Shown here: piece after piece, positions 16,104 to 25,851 of the stretch
Position numbering within the stretch: the stretch's first letter is position 1
How the letters are laid out: every line of letters begins with the position of its first letter
Assembly: GCA_937902925.1 (NCBI GenBank)
Contig: CALFNN010000105.1
Span: 124,001 to 188,000 of the forward strand
Origin: an uncultured Opitutaceae bacterium
Lineage (GTDB): Bacteria; Verrucomicrobiota; Verrucomicrobiia; Opitutales; Opitutaceae
Length of the DNA: 64,000 nucleotides
Direction: 5' to 3'
Made by a program: the position numbers and the translations under genes
The notes under the pieces: generated by a model
What the model was told of the DNA's origin: nothing
Databases searched by the model: none
The model's input: the letters and a program-made list of their open reading frames with translations, nothing else

Positions 16104-18452
16104 ATGAAGCTCCCGACACGAATCCTCCTCACCACCGCGGTCCTCGCCGCGTTTAACGCCGCCGCGCGCGCCCAATCCGTGCCCGAGGTCACGACGCTCT
16201 CGCCCTACGTCGTGCGCGACGTGCCCGTCGAGAATTCCATCAACCCGCTCACGCGCGAGACCGACGGCGTCCTCGGCGACGAGCGCAACACCATGGAAAC
16301 GCCGCGGGCGTTCTCGACGATCACGGCCGGCCTTGTCAACGAGCGCGCGATCGACGGTCTCCGCGAGATCCTCGAATACAGTCCGGGCACCTATGCGCCG
16401 TCCAGCTACGGCGAACTCACCGTCGCCTACGTGCGCGGCGACGTCGCCGAGGCTTACGTCAACGGCCAGCGCCGCAGCGACAATTTCTACGGCTACCTCC
16501 CTTCGTTCAACGGCATCGAGGCGGTCGATCTCGTGCGCGGGCCCGGCTCGGTCGTTTTCGGCGCCGGCTACCTCACGGGCGGCTACGTCAACTACGTCAC
16601 GAAACAGCCGCAGTTCTCCGGCCCGGCGACGACGATCACTACGCGCCTCGGCTCGTGGGTGCCCGGCGGCAGCTCGTTCGGCAACGGCTCGGTGCAGATC
16701 GACTCCACGGCGCCGGTTTCCGACAAGTTCGCGTGGCGGCTCAGCTACGAGGGCAAGGCGGGCGACACCTATTTCAAGCGCGCCGGCGTGAAGGACGACC
16801 GTGAGGATTTGTTCGCCGCCTTCACGTGGAAACCGCGTGCCGGCGTCACGCTCGCGTTCAACGGCCAATGGCTCTGGCAGAACACGCCCGAGAGCCTCGG
16901 CGTCAATCGCGTCACGCAGGAGCTCATCTGGCACGGCACCTACTACACCGGCGCCTCGGCCGACGGCGCCTACAACCCCGGCCCGATTCCCGCGACCTCG
17001 GCGGTCACGCTGCCGCGCGACGCGCTGCTCTATTCGCGCGGTGACTTCGCGCAGGCCCACGTCGCCGACGCGCAACTCATCGCCACGTTCGTCACCTCGC
17101 CCGAGCTTACGTTCGTCAACCGCACGCTGTTCGAGCACGTGAACCGGCACCGGTTCAACCAGATCGGCTACATCGAATACGTGACGCAGAACACGTTCGA
17201 AAATCGGACCGAGGCGCACTTCGACCTCACGCACGATGCGCTGCCGCAGTCGCTCACTGCGGGCGTGACCTTCCGCCGCAACGCCGTCCTCGGCTTCGAG
17301 AACTACGCCAACGAATATCTCTATAATTTCGACATCACGAACCCCTCGCAGGTTTTCAACCAGGCCGCGGCGTTCCCAAGTTCCTCCCTGCCCGGCGCGA
17401 TCGGTCCCGGTGGCCGCGAATTTTTCTCGCCGGTCGATCCGGTCTATCCACACCCGGAGACGGGCGACTCGGAGGTGTGGAATTCCGCCGCGTTCGTGCA
17501 GGACGAAATCAAGTTCTCGCCACAGGTGAGCTTCCTCGCCGGTGCGCGGGGCGACATCTTCTCCGCGCACGCCAGCGATCCGCTGCCGCCCGCGGGCACG
17601 ACACCCGTGCGCGCCTCGGCCCGCGTGAACCAGTTTTCCGGCAACGCGAGCCTGCTCTTCCGGCCGTCGGCGACGGCGAGCTACTACGTCACCTACCAGA
17701 ACGTCGCTGCGCTTCATGGAAACCTCGGCGGCGGCGGCGTCAGCCTGCAGTCTGACGGCACGATCGACGAACTCGACCTCCGCGATCGCAGCGAACTCCT
17801 CGAGGCCGGGGCAAAATACAGTTTTCTCGCGAACAAGCTTTTCGCCGGCGCCGCGCTCTTCACGCAGAAGCGCACCCGCACGTCGCTCGGCGATGTGCAC
17901 AACGACATCCGCATCCGCGGCCTCGAACTCGAGGCCGTCTACCAGCCGAGCACGCGGCTCAGCGCGACGGTCAACGCCACGATCCAGGATGGCCGCTACC
18001 TGAACGCGGCGCCGTTCCAGCTCGGCGGCCGCTCGATCTATGACGGCTTCGCCGCGGGCACCGGCCCGGGCGGTCGTGGCACGGGAATCCCCGACTACAG
18101 CCCGTGGGACGACCAGGTGCCCGTCGGTGACTGGGCCCTCGTCGGTTTCTCGCGCGTGATGCTGAACGCCAGCACGCGCTACCGTTTCGAAAACGGTTTC
18201 GGCGCCGGCCTGGGCGCGCAGTGGCAGAGCGCGCAGCACGGCAACCTCGACAACGAGTGGCACATCCCGGCGCAGGCGTTGTGGAACGCGAGCGTGTTCT
18301 ACGAGGCGAAACGCTGGTCCGCCAACGTGGACTTCCTGAACCTCGCCGATGCGCACAATTGGATCCACAATGGCGACGCCTACACGGCGAACCAGCTCGT
18401 GTTCCCGGAGCTGCCGTTCCGCATCGAAGGTTACGTGAAGCTGAAATTCTGA
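16104..18452 (+). CDS. TonB-dependent outer-membrane receptor, thiamine-regulated
   Basis: A 782-residue outer-membrane receptor. The ATG at 16104 gives a signal peptide ending AARAQ. An N-terminal plug domain (about 45-170) contains RAFSTITAGLVNERAIDGLREILEYSPG and EAVDLVRGPGSVVFGAGYLTGGYVNYVTK, the usual plug motif. A large beta-barrel follows, ending in the aromatic C-terminal strand EGYVKLKF. By homology alone it would be called a siderophore receptor. The TPP riboswitch in its leader instead points to uptake of thiamine, a phosphorylated form or a precursor. No inner-membrane transporter or TonB gene is adjacent. Confidence 0.9.
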   Translation: MKLPTRILLTTAVLAAFNAAARAQSVPEVTTLSPYVVRDVPVENSINPLTRETDGVLGDERNTMETPRAFSTITAGLVNERAIDGLREILEYSPGTYAPSSYGELTVAYVRGDVAEAYVNGQRRSDNFYGYLPSFNGIEAVDLVRGPGSVVFGAGYLTGGYVNYVTKQPQFSGPATTITTRLGSWVPGGSSFGNGSVQIDSTAPVSDKFAWRLSYEGKAGDTYFKRAGVKDDREDLFAAFTWKPRAGVTLAFNGQWLWQNTPESLGVNRVTQELIWHGTYYTGASADGAYNPGPIPATSAVTLPRDALLYSRGDFAQAHVADAQLIATFVTSPELTFVNRTLFEHVNRHRFNQIGYIEYVTQNTFENRTEAHFDLTHDALPQSLTAGVTFRRNAVLGFENYANEYLYNFDITNPSQVFNQAAAFPSSSLPGAIGPGGREFFSPVDPVYPHPETGDSEVWNSAAFVQDEIKFSPQVSFLAGARGDIFSAHASDPLPPAGTTPVRASARVNQFSGNASLLFRPSATASYYVTYQNVAALHGNLGGGGVSLQSDGTIDELDLRDRSELLEAGAKYSFLANKLFAGAALFTQKRTRTSLGDVHNDIRIRGLELEAVYQPSTRLSATVNATIQDGRYLNAAPFQLGGRSIYDGFAAGTGPGGRGTGIPDYSPWDDQVPVGDWALVGFSRVMLNASTRYRFENGFGAGLGAQWQSAQHGNLDNEWHIPAQALWNASVFYEAKRWSANVDFLNLADAHNWIHNGDAYTANQLVFPELPFRIEGYVKLKF

Positions 18453-18489
18453 GGCGTCGCCGGTCTTCGAGCGGCGGTTCCGTTTGATC

Positions 18490-18511
18490 GGGCGCGTGTC
18501 CTCGCGCGCCC
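18490..18511 (+). terminator. GC-rich hairpin after the receptor gene
   Basis: GGGCGCG (18490-18496) pairs with CGCGCCC (18505-18511) 38 bases after the receptor stop. No T run follows, so this is a possible Rho-assisted or weak terminator only. Confidence 0.3.
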
Positions 18512-18629
18512 TGAGCTTCCATATCGGCGGCATGGCCGGTCTCGTTCCGCCCACCATTGGCGGCTAGGGATTTCTCCTCGCAACCGGATTGGGACGCTGT
18601 CACTTAACGCGCTGTCCAACGACCCGTCC

Positions 18630-21026
18630 GTGTCCGCCAACCCACCCACGCCCGCCACCGGCGCCGTATTCCTCAGTTATGCCCGTGAGGACACCGCCGC
18701 TGCCCGTCGCATCGCCGAGGCGTTGCGCGCGTTCGGCGTGGAGGTGTGGTTCGATCAGAGTGAGCTGCGCGGCGGCGACGCGTGGGACCAAAAGATCCGC
18801 AACCAGATCAAGACCTGTGCGCTCTTTGTCGCGCTCGTGTCCGAACGCACCGAGGAGCGGCACGAGGGCTACTTCCGCCGCGAGTGGAAACTCGCCATCG
18901 ACCGCACGCACGACATGGCGTCCGGCCGGGCATTCATCGTGCCGGTGGTCATCGACGGCACGCCGGAGTCCGCGGCGGCGGTGCCGGAGGAATTCCTGCG
19001 CTATCAATGGACGCGGCTGCTGAACGGCGAGCCGACGCCGGACTTCGTGGCGCAGGTAAAAAGGTTGCTCGAGCCGCCGAAGAAATCCCTGCCAACCGCG
19101 GGACCGAAGCCTGATGTCAGAAGCCAGATGTCAGCCGCCGGAGTTCAGGGGTCGGGAATTGGAAATGAGCGTCGGACGCCGGAAGCTGATGTGGCTCCCG
19201 CGTCGCGCCTGCCGCTTATTCTTGGCGTCGTGGCGGTGCTGGCGATCGCCGCGGCGGTTTATTTTGCGCTGCGGTCGGCACCGCCGACGCCGGCGCCAGT
19301 CCCGATCGCCGCGGTTCCGAAGCCTCCGGCCGCGCCGAAACCCGCGCCCACCGCGCTGGCCGCGCCGGTCGTGAATCCCAAATCGGTCGCCGTCCTGCCG
19401 TTCGAGAACATGAGCGAGGAAAAGGACAGCGGCTTCTTTTCCGACGGCATCCACGAGGATATTCTCACGAACCTCGCGCTGGTCCGGGAGCTGCACGTCG
19501 TCTCGCGCACGTCGGTCATGCAGTATCGCAACACGACGAAGACGATTCGCGAGATCGCGCAGGAACTCGGCGTTGCCTACATCCTCGAGGGCAGCGTGCG
19601 CCGCGCGGGCAACCGCGTGCGCGTGACCGGCCAGCTCATTCGCGCCGCGACCGACGAGCACGTGTGGGCGAAGGCCTACGATCGCGACATCACCGATATT
19701 TTTGCGATCCAGTCCGAGTTGGCGCAGGAGATCGCGGGGGCGCTCTCCGCCGCCTTGTCGCCACAGGAAAAGCAGCTCCTCGACCGCCGCCCGACGGAGA
19801 ACCTCGTGGCCTACGACGCCTACGTGAAGGCGCGGCAGCTCCGCGATTCCGGTGCCGCCCAGTCGCAGTTGGCGGCCGAGCCGCTGTTGCGGCAGGCGGT
19901 CCAGCTCGATCCGAAGTTCGCGGCCGCCTGGGCGGAACTCGGAGCGTTTCACGCCTACGTTTACTTCAACGAGGTCGACCAGTCGGCCAGCCGGCTGGCC
20001 CAGGCGAAGGAAGCGATCGACACGGCCGTGCGGCTTGCACCCGACGCGCCCGAGGTGATCGAGAAAGTCGGCGACTATTACTACTACGGCTACCGCGACT
20101 ACGAGCATGCGACGGAGCAATACCAGCGGCTCGCCGTGCTGCGGCCGAACGACGGCGTGGTCTTCGGCTCGCTCGGCCTGATACACCGCCGGCAGGGCCG
20201 GGTGCGCGAGGCGCTGGAGGAAATGCGACGCGCCGTGCTGCTCGAGCCGCGCAGCCTGCGCTACGTGCGCTCGCTCTACTCGAGCGCGCAATCCGTCCGG
20301 CTTTACGACGAGGCGGTCGCGGCGCAGCGCCGGGTGCTGGAGCTGACCGACAACGATCTGGCCGAGCAGGGACAACTCATCGCCATCCCGTTCCTGGCCC
20401 GCGGATCCACGCGGGAGCTTGCCGAGTGGCTCGCCGCGCTGACGCCCGCCCAGGCGCGCGACCCGGTCGTGACCGCCGTCCGCAAGTTCGCGGCGCAGAA
20501 CACGGGCGACTTCGCGGGCTTTGTCGCCCTCGACCGCGAGCAGCGCTACTTCGACGGCTTCGGCGCGGCGCACGGCACGCAGGATGCGAATGCGGCCTAT
20601 GTGTTCGCCGCATTGGGCGACAAGGTCACGGCCCGGGCGCGGGCCACCGCCGCCGTGGCCGATCTCAAGACGCAGCTCGAAAAACAGCCGGCCAATGCGT
20701 CGTTCTGGGCCGCGCTCGGGAGTGCGTATGTGCTGGTCGACAACCGCGCGGAAGCGCTCCGGTGCGCGCAGAAGGCGAAGGACCTCGTGCCCGAGTCGAA
20801 GGACGCGCTCTCCGGCCCGACCTACAGCCAGAACTACGGCTCCTGTCTCGCCTGGCTGGGCGACAAGGACGCGGCTCTCGTCGAACTCACCCGGCTCCTC
20901 CACACGCCGTGGGGCGAGAATATTTACACCGCGAAATTCAGCACCACGTGGTTCCCGCTCCGCGGCGACCCGCGGTTCGAGGCGCTCGTCAGCGATCCGA
21001 AGAACAACGCGCCGCTCGTGCCATGA
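18630..21026 (+). CDS. TIR domain-transmembrane-TolB-like-TPR protein, first of three
   Basis: 798 residues from a GTG start. Residues 11-140 form a TIR domain: AVFLSYARED, VEVWFDQSELRGGDAWDQKI, then YFRREWKLAID with Glu85 at the position of the NADase glutamate of catalytic TIR proteins. A linker and one membrane helix (about 193-214, LPLILGVVAVLAIAAAVYFAL) follow. Next is a TolB-like/FlgO-like domain (about 248-390: SVAVLPFENMS, FFSDGIHEDI, LEGSVRRAGNRVRV) and a long TPR region to the C-terminus. Predicted topology is TIR in the cytoplasm and TPR outside. It may signal, sense peptides or act in defence; function is not established. The next paralogue starts one base after its stop. Confidence 0.85.
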   Translation: MSANPPTPATGAVFLSYAREDTAAARRIAEALRAFGVEVWFDQSELRGGDAWDQKIRNQIKTCALFVALVSERTEERHEGYFRREWKLAIDRTHDMASGRAFIVPVVIDGTPESAAAVPEEFLRYQWTRLLNGEPTPDFVAQVKRLLEPPKKSLPTAGPKPDVRSQMSAAGVQGSGIGNERRTPEADVAPASRLPLILGVVAVLAIAAAVYFALRSAPPTPAPVPIAAVPKPPAAPKPAPTALAAPVVNPKSVAVLPFENMSEEKDSGFFSDGIHEDILTNLALVRELHVVSRTSVMQYRNTTKTIREIAQELGVAYILEGSVRRAGNRVRVTGQLIRAATDEHVWAKAYDRDITDIFAIQSELAQEIAGALSAALSPQEKQLLDRRPTENLVAYDAYVKARQLRDSGAAQSQLAAEPLLRQAVQLDPKFAAAWAELGAFHAYVYFNEVDQSASRLAQAKEAIDTAVRLAPDAPEVIEKVGDYYYYGYRDYEHATEQYQRLAVLRPNDGVVFGSLGLIHRRQGRVREALEEMRRAVLLEPRSLRYVRSLYSSAQSVRLYDEAVAAQRRVLELTDNDLAEQGQLIAIPFLARGSTRELAEWLAALTPAQARDPVVTAVRKFAAQNTGDFAGFVALDREQRYFDGFGAAHGTQDANAAYVFAALGDKVTARARATAAVADLKTQLEKQPANASFWAALGSAYVLVDNRAEALRCAQKAKDLVPESKDALSGPTYSQNYGSCLAWLGDKDAALVELTRLLHTPWGENIYTAKFSTTWFPLRGDPRFEALVSDPKNNAPLVP

Positions 21027-21027
21027 C

Positions 21028-22869
21028 ATGAGCCCCCCGGGCAAAGCGGTTTTCCTGAGTTACGCCTCCCAAGACGCGGAGGCAGCGCGGCGGATCTGCG
21101 ACGCGCTCCGGGCCGCCGGCATCGAGGTGTGGTTCGACCAAAGCGAGCTGCGCGGGGGCGATGCATGGGATCAGAAAATCCGCCGGCAAATCCGCGAGTG
21201 CGCCCTGTTCATTCCCGTCATCTCCGCGCAAACGCGCGAGCGGGGCGAGGGTTACTTCCGGCTCGAATGGAAACTTGCTGTCGACCGATCGCATCTCATG
21301 GCGCGCGACCAGCCGTTCTTCGTGCCCGTGGTCATCGACGCCATCCCCAACGCGTCCGCCCGGGTGCCCGACGAGTTTTACGCGGTGCAGTGGACAAATC
21401 TGCCGGCCGGCGAGACGCCGCCCGAATTTACCGCGCGGATCGAAAGCCTGCTGGCCCGTGGCCCGGCGGCTCGCCCGGCTGCGAGCGAATCGGCGGGCGG
21501 CGTCCCAGCTTCGCGCGCACGGAAAGAAAACGTTTTTGGACGCCGGCTGGCGATCGCGTTCGTCCTGCTCGTCGTCGTGGGAGCGTTTCTCGTTCTGCGG
21601 TCTGGGCACGACGCGGCGGTCCCGGTTCCGCTGTCGGAGGCGCGCCAGCTTGCGGTGAAGGCGGACGCGCTCTTCGACCAGCGCGATCCGGCCACGCGGG
21701 CCGATCTGGCGGTGGCGGAGCAATTGTGCGAGCAGGCGCTGGCGTTGGACCGCAACGATGCCGCGGTCTGGGCGGTTTACGCGCGACTCTGCGCGAGCGA
21801 AATGACGCTGGGCTACGATCTCTCTCAGGAGCGCGACGCCAAGGCCCTGGACGCCGCCGGCCGCGCGGTGCGCCTCGCAGCCGGCGACTTCGAGTCGCGT
21901 TTGGCGCAGGCGGTGTGTTTTGCCGCCCGGGATGCGACCCGTGCCGAGGGCGTGCGGCTGCTCACGGAGCTCGCGCAGGCGAGGCCCGACGACCAGCGCG
22001 TGTGGCGCAAACTCGGCGAAGCGCAGCGGGCGGATGGTCATCCGGAACAGGCGCTCGTGAGCCTGGACCGCGCCCTGCAGCTGCCGGGCGGCGATCCCCT
22101 GGCGCTATTGCTGCGATCCAGCGCCCTCCGGTCGCTGGGCCGCTATGGCGAGGCCGAGGCCGCGCTCGACGAAGTGCTCAAGATTCATCCGAGCGGTTTG
22201 GCTTACTTGCGAAAAATGGAACTGCTGGTGCGGTTCCACGGCGATCTCGATGGCGCGCGCGCGATGCTCGCCCGCGTGCCGGCCGCGTGGTTGCAGGAAC
22301 AAAACGGGGCGGTCATGGCGTTCGTCCTCTGGCTCGACCTGCGCGATCCGGACAACGCGATCACGGCGCTGCAGGCCGTGCCGCGCGATTACTTCGAGGA
22401 CTCGATGTTCACCGGGCCGAAGGGCTTTCTGGTGGGCTATGCGCTCCGGCTGGCCGGTCGCCTGGACGCCGCGCAGATCGAGTGGCGGGCGGCGCTCCGC
22501 CTGGTCGAGGACCGGCTCGGGCCACGGCAGGCGGACTCCACGCTGCTCACTTACCAGGCGGCGCTGCTCGCGTGCCTGGGGCAGCGGACCGAGGCGGAAA
22601 AGATCCTGCGGGTCGCCGAGCAGCTCGCCGGCAATACGACGGGGAAAATCACCCTCGACACCGACTTGGTCTACCTGGAACTCGGCCGGCGCGACGAGGT
22701 GATCGCGTATTTGCAGGATGCGCTCGGCCGCGAGTCCAACCACATCCTGTCGCTCAGCCGCGTCGCCCTGCGGATCGAGCCGTGGTGGGACAGCCTGCGG
22801 GGCGATCCGCGATTCACGGCGCTGCTCCACGGGCCGGAGGGTGAAGTGCCACCGCTGACTTCGAAATGA
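21028..22869 (+). CDS. TIR domain-transmembrane-TPR protein, second of three
   Basis: 613 residues starting one base after the previous stop. The TIR domain (about 5-135) is close to its neighbours: AVFLSYASQD, IEVWFDQSELRGGDAWDQKI and YFRLEWKLAVD with Glu80 at the putative catalytic position. One membrane helix lies at about 174-191 (LAIAFVLLVVVGAFLVL). Unlike the paralogues it lacks the TolB-like domain; TPR-type helical repeats begin soon after the membrane helix (about 205) and run to the end. This may be a divergent partner subunit rather than a copy. Its last four bases overlap the next start (ATGA at 22866). Confidence 0.83.
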   Translation: MSPPGKAVFLSYASQDAEAARRICDALRAAGIEVWFDQSELRGGDAWDQKIRRQIRECALFIPVISAQTRERGEGYFRLEWKLAVDRSHLMARDQPFFVPVVIDAIPNASARVPDEFYAVQWTNLPAGETPPEFTARIESLLARGPAARPAASESAGGVPASRARKENVFGRRLAIAFVLLVVVGAFLVLRSGHDAAVPVPLSEARQLAVKADALFDQRDPATRADLAVAEQLCEQALALDRNDAAVWAVYARLCASEMTLGYDLSQERDAKALDAAGRAVRLAAGDFESRLAQAVCFAARDATRAEGVRLLTELAQARPDDQRVWRKLGEAQRADGHPEQALVSLDRALQLPGGDPLALLLRSSALRSLGRYGEAEAALDEVLKIHPSGLAYLRKMELLVRFHGDLDGARAMLARVPAAWLQEQNGAVMAFVLWLDLRDPDNAITALQAVPRDYFEDSMFTGPKGFLVGYALRLAGRLDAAQIEWRAALRLVEDRLGPRQADSTLLTYQAALLACLGQRTEAEKILRVAEQLAGNTTGKITLDTDLVYLELGRRDEVIAYLQDALGRESNHILSLSRVALRIEPWWDSLRGDPRFTALLHGPEGEVPPLTSK

Positions 22870-25115
22870 GCGAGCCGGCGAGAGCCATCTTTGTTTCCTA
22901 CGCCCGGGAGGACACGGGCGTGGCGGGCCGCCTGGCCGGGGCGCTGCGGGAAGCGGGCCTGGAAGTGTGGTTCGACCGGAGCGAACTCCGTGGCGGAGAC
23001 ACTTGGGATCACAAGATCCGGCGGCAGATTCGCGAGTGCGCGCTGTTCATGCCGGTGATTTCCGCACAGACGCAGCAGCGCAGCGAGGGCTACTTCCGGC
23101 GCGAGTGGAAACTCGCGGTCGAGCGCACGCACGACATGGCGCGCGGCGTGCCCTTCCTCGTGCCGGTGGCCGTCGACGACACGCGCGAGGACCACGCGGC
23201 CGTGCCGGATGAATTCATGCACGTCCAGTGGACGCGGCTGCCCGGCGGCGAAGCGACCGCCGAGTTTGCCGCCCAGGTGCGCCGGCTGCTCGAGTCCCGG
23301 CAGACGGTGCCGCCGCATGCGCGCGCCGGATCCGGCGGCACGCCGCCGGCATTGGCGGATCCCCGTCGCCCGGCGTCCGGGGTGAGGAGATGGGTGGCTG
23401 GCTTGGTCGTCGTCGCGCTGCTGACGGCGGCGGGTGTCTTTTGGCTCGGACCGCATCGGGGCGGGATGGCCGACAAATCCATCGCCGTGCTGCCATTCGA
23501 CAATCTGAGCGAGAACAAGGCGGACAGCGCCTTCTTCGCCGACGGGATGCACGAGGACGTCATCATGCACCTCGCGCTCCTGCGCGACCTGCACGTGATT
23601 TCGCGCACCTCGGTGATGGAGTATCGCAACACGACGAAAAACATCCGCCGCATCGGTGAGGAGCTTGGCGTGGCCTGGCTGCTCGAGGGCAGTGTGCAAC
23701 GCGTGGGCAACAAGGTGCGCGTGATCGGCCAGTTGATCAACGCGCACACGGATGTGAACGCCTGGGCCGGCAGCTACGACCGTGACCTCACGGACGTGTT
23801 TGGCATCCAGACGGAGCTGTCGCAGGCGATCGCGGGCGCGCTGGCCGCGAAGATTTCGCCCGAGGAGCGACGGCTGCTCGAGCGGCGGCCGACGGCCAAT
23901 GCCGCCGCCTACGATTTCTACCTCAGGGCGCGGGCCATGTATCAGGACGGCAGCCAGGAGGTCGATGCGATGGCGCAGCAGTTGACCGACGCCGTGCAGC
24001 TCGACCCGAATTTCGCGCAGGCCTGGGCGCAACTCGCGGTGGTGCATGCGACGGCGCGCTTCAACGGCACCGACCTGGCCGCCGCCCGCCAGGAAAAAGC
24101 CCGCGGCGCGATGGAAACGGCGATGCGCCTCGCGCCCGACGACCCGACGGTCGTCGAGCTCCAAGGCGACTTCTTTTACTACGGGGCGCGCGACTATGGG
24201 AAGGCGGCCGGGCAATACGAGCGGCTGCTGACGCTGCGGCCCAACTCCGCTGCGGCGATCGGATCGCTCGGGCTCATCTACCGGCGGCAGGCCCGCTGGC
24301 CCGAGGCGCTCGCCAATCTCCGCCGCGCCCTCGAACTCGACCCGCGAAACGTCCGCTACCGGGATACGCTGGCGCGGCACCTGCGGTTCGTGCGGCACTA
24401 CGACGAGGCGCAAACCGAGTTCCGCCGCCTCGCCGCCGACGCGCCGGACAACCTCGCGCGGCAGGTCGACCTCGCACAGCTGCCGTTTTTCGCGCGCGGC
24501 TCCACGCGGGAAGCCGATGCGTGGTTCGCGCAGTGGCATCCGCCCCCGGGCGGGGAGGCGCAGGCGCTCTATTTCCGCAAACAGTGGCTGCGGCTCCGTG
24601 GCGATTACGCGGGAGCGATCCGGCTCGACGAACAGCAGCCGTATTTCGAGGACGGCCGGCCGCACTGGCTGCAGGATGCGTTGACGGCCCGCGACTACCT
24701 GGCGGCGGGCGAGGCGGCGGTGACGCGAACGCGGTTGGAAAAGGTCCGGGCCGAGCTCGAGACCGAGCGCGCCCGGCAGGCGGCGAACCCGATCGTGTGG
24801 ATGGCGCTCGGGCTGGTGGCGGGGGTGCAGGGCGATCGCGCGCAGGCGCTGGGGTGCGCCGCGAAGATGCGCGAACTGCTGCCCGAGTCCGTCGACGCCG
24901 TGACCGGCCCCGACCTGAGCGCCTTCCGCGCGCAGATTCTCGCGTGGGCGGGGGAGAAGGAGGAGGCGCTGGCCGAGCTGGCGCGCCTGTTGCGCACACC
25001 CTACGGGCAGAACGTCTTCATGGCGCGGCAGGATTTTCTGTGGCAGCCGCTGCGGGCCGATCCGCGTTTCGAGGCGCTGCTCGACGACCCGCGGAACAAC
25101 GAACCGCTGTTCTGA
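22866..25115 (+). CDS. TIR domain-transmembrane-TolB-like-TPR protein, third of three
   Basis: 749 residues, overlapping the second paralogue by four bases. The TIR domain (about 6-135) has AIFVSYARED, LEVWFDRSELRGGDTWDHKI and YFRREWKLAVE with Glu80 conserved. The membrane helix is at about 175-193 (WVAGLVVVALLTAAGVFWL). The TolB-like domain starts at about 201 (KSIAVLPFDNLSENK, FFADGMHEDVIMHL, LEGSVQRVGNKVRV) and TPR repeats follow. The last segment (FEALLDDPRNNEPLF) matches that of the first paralogue (FEALVSDPKNNAPLV), so these two are full-length relatives of one another. Likely one operon from 18630. Confidence 0.85.
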   Translation: MSEPARAIFVSYAREDTGVAGRLAGALREAGLEVWFDRSELRGGDTWDHKIRRQIRECALFMPVISAQTQQRSEGYFRREWKLAVERTHDMARGVPFLVPVAVDDTREDHAAVPDEFMHVQWTRLPGGEATAEFAAQVRRLLESRQTVPPHARAGSGGTPPALADPRRPASGVRRWVAGLVVVALLTAAGVFWLGPHRGGMADKSIAVLPFDNLSENKADSAFFADGMHEDVIMHLALLRDLHVISRTSVMEYRNTTKNIRRIGEELGVAWLLEGSVQRVGNKVRVIGQLINAHTDVNAWAGSYDRDLTDVFGIQTELSQAIAGALAAKISPEERRLLERRPTANAAAYDFYLRARAMYQDGSQEVDAMAQQLTDAVQLDPNFAQAWAQLAVVHATARFNGTDLAAARQEKARGAMETAMRLAPDDPTVVELQGDFFYYGARDYGKAAGQYERLLTLRPNSAAAIGSLGLIYRRQARWPEALANLRRALELDPRNVRYRDTLARHLRFVRHYDEAQTEFRRLAADAPDNLARQVDLAQLPFFARGSTREADAWFAQWHPPPGGEAQALYFRKQWLRLRGDYAGAIRLDEQQPYFEDGRPHWLQDALTARDYLAAGEAAVTRTRLEKVRAELETERARQAANPIVWMALGLVAGVQGDRAQALGCAAKMRELLPESVDAVTGPDLSAFRAQILAWAGEKEEALAELARLLRTPYGQNVFMARQDFLWQPLRADPRFEALLDDPRNNEPLF

Positions 25116-25191
25116 CGGGGCGGCGCCGCGGCGGGGAACGGCACCGCGTTGGCTTGCGCGGGGGCGGCGGGGCCCTTCAACTTTCCGGCTC

Positions 25192-25785
25192 ATGATTTCG
25201 CTCCACGAGGGCAGGGGCTCGAAGGCGAAGAAGCCGCCGGAGCGCGTCTTCTCGCTCCGGCTCAACGTCGTCGCCTGCACGCCGCGCATCTGGCGGCGCC
25301 TGCTCGTCCGCGAGTCGATGTGGCTCTCGCGGCTCCATGACTCGATCCAGGTGGCGTTCGACTGGTTCGACTACCAGACGCATGCCTTCAATCTGGACGA
25401 TCTCCGCTTCGGCAATCCGCTCAAGCGCGAGGAACTCACGATCGAGGACGACCGCGACGTGACGCTGGCCGATCTCGACCTCGAACACCGGGAGCGGTTC
25501 ACCTACGGCTATCATTTCGGCGAGGGGTGGCAGGTGGACATCAAGGTGGAGAAGATCGTCGCACCGGAGAAGGGCGTCCACTATCCGGCCTGCGTTGCGG
25601 GCGAGCGCGCGGGTCCGCCGGAGGACTGCGGGGGCATCGAGGCGTTTCACGACATGCTCGCGTGCATCAAGGAGCCGCACACCGACCTCGGTCGCGAATG
25701 GCTCGAGTGGCTCGGCCCCGACTACGACCCGGCCGCGTGCGACCTCGAGAAGATCAACAAGGCGCTGAAAAAACTCGGGAAATAG
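25192..25785 (+). CDS. Plasmid pRiA4b ORF-3-like family protein
   Basis: A 197-residue protein with the family hallmarks: RLNVVACTPRIWRRLLV near the start, LHDSIQVAFDWFDYQTHAF, an acidic middle (YGYHFGEGWQVDIKVEKI) and PACVAGERAGPPEDCGG followed by LEWLGPDYDP. The family is common on plasmids and in mobile or accessory regions, and its biochemical function is unknown. It lies 76 bases after the third TIR gene on the same strand and could be on that transcript, although nothing shows that they work together. Confidence 0.85.
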   Translation: MISLHEGRGSKAKKPPERVFSLRLNVVACTPRIWRRLLVRESMWLSRLHDSIQVAFDWFDYQTHAFNLDDLRFGNPLKREELTIEDDRDVTLADLDLEHRERFTYGYHFGEGWQVDIKVEKIVAPEKGVHYPACVAGERAGPPEDCGGIEAFHDMLACIKEPHTDLGREWLEWLGPDYDPAACDLEKINKALKKLGK

Positions 25786-25851
25786 TGGGGACCGCCCTGA
25801 GGCCAGGTGCCCGGCGCGGGGATCGAGCGCACCGGAAAATCGGAGGCGCCG

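Noticed and set aside
19131-21044. A 637-codon minus-strand frame opposite the first TIR gene.
   Set aside because: Antisense shadow; rich in Arg and Val with no motif.
22671-25289. An 872-codon minus-strand frame opposite the third TIR gene.
   Set aside because: Codon bias of the TIR gene leaves the opposite frame open; the plus strand holds clear TIR, membrane and TPR features.
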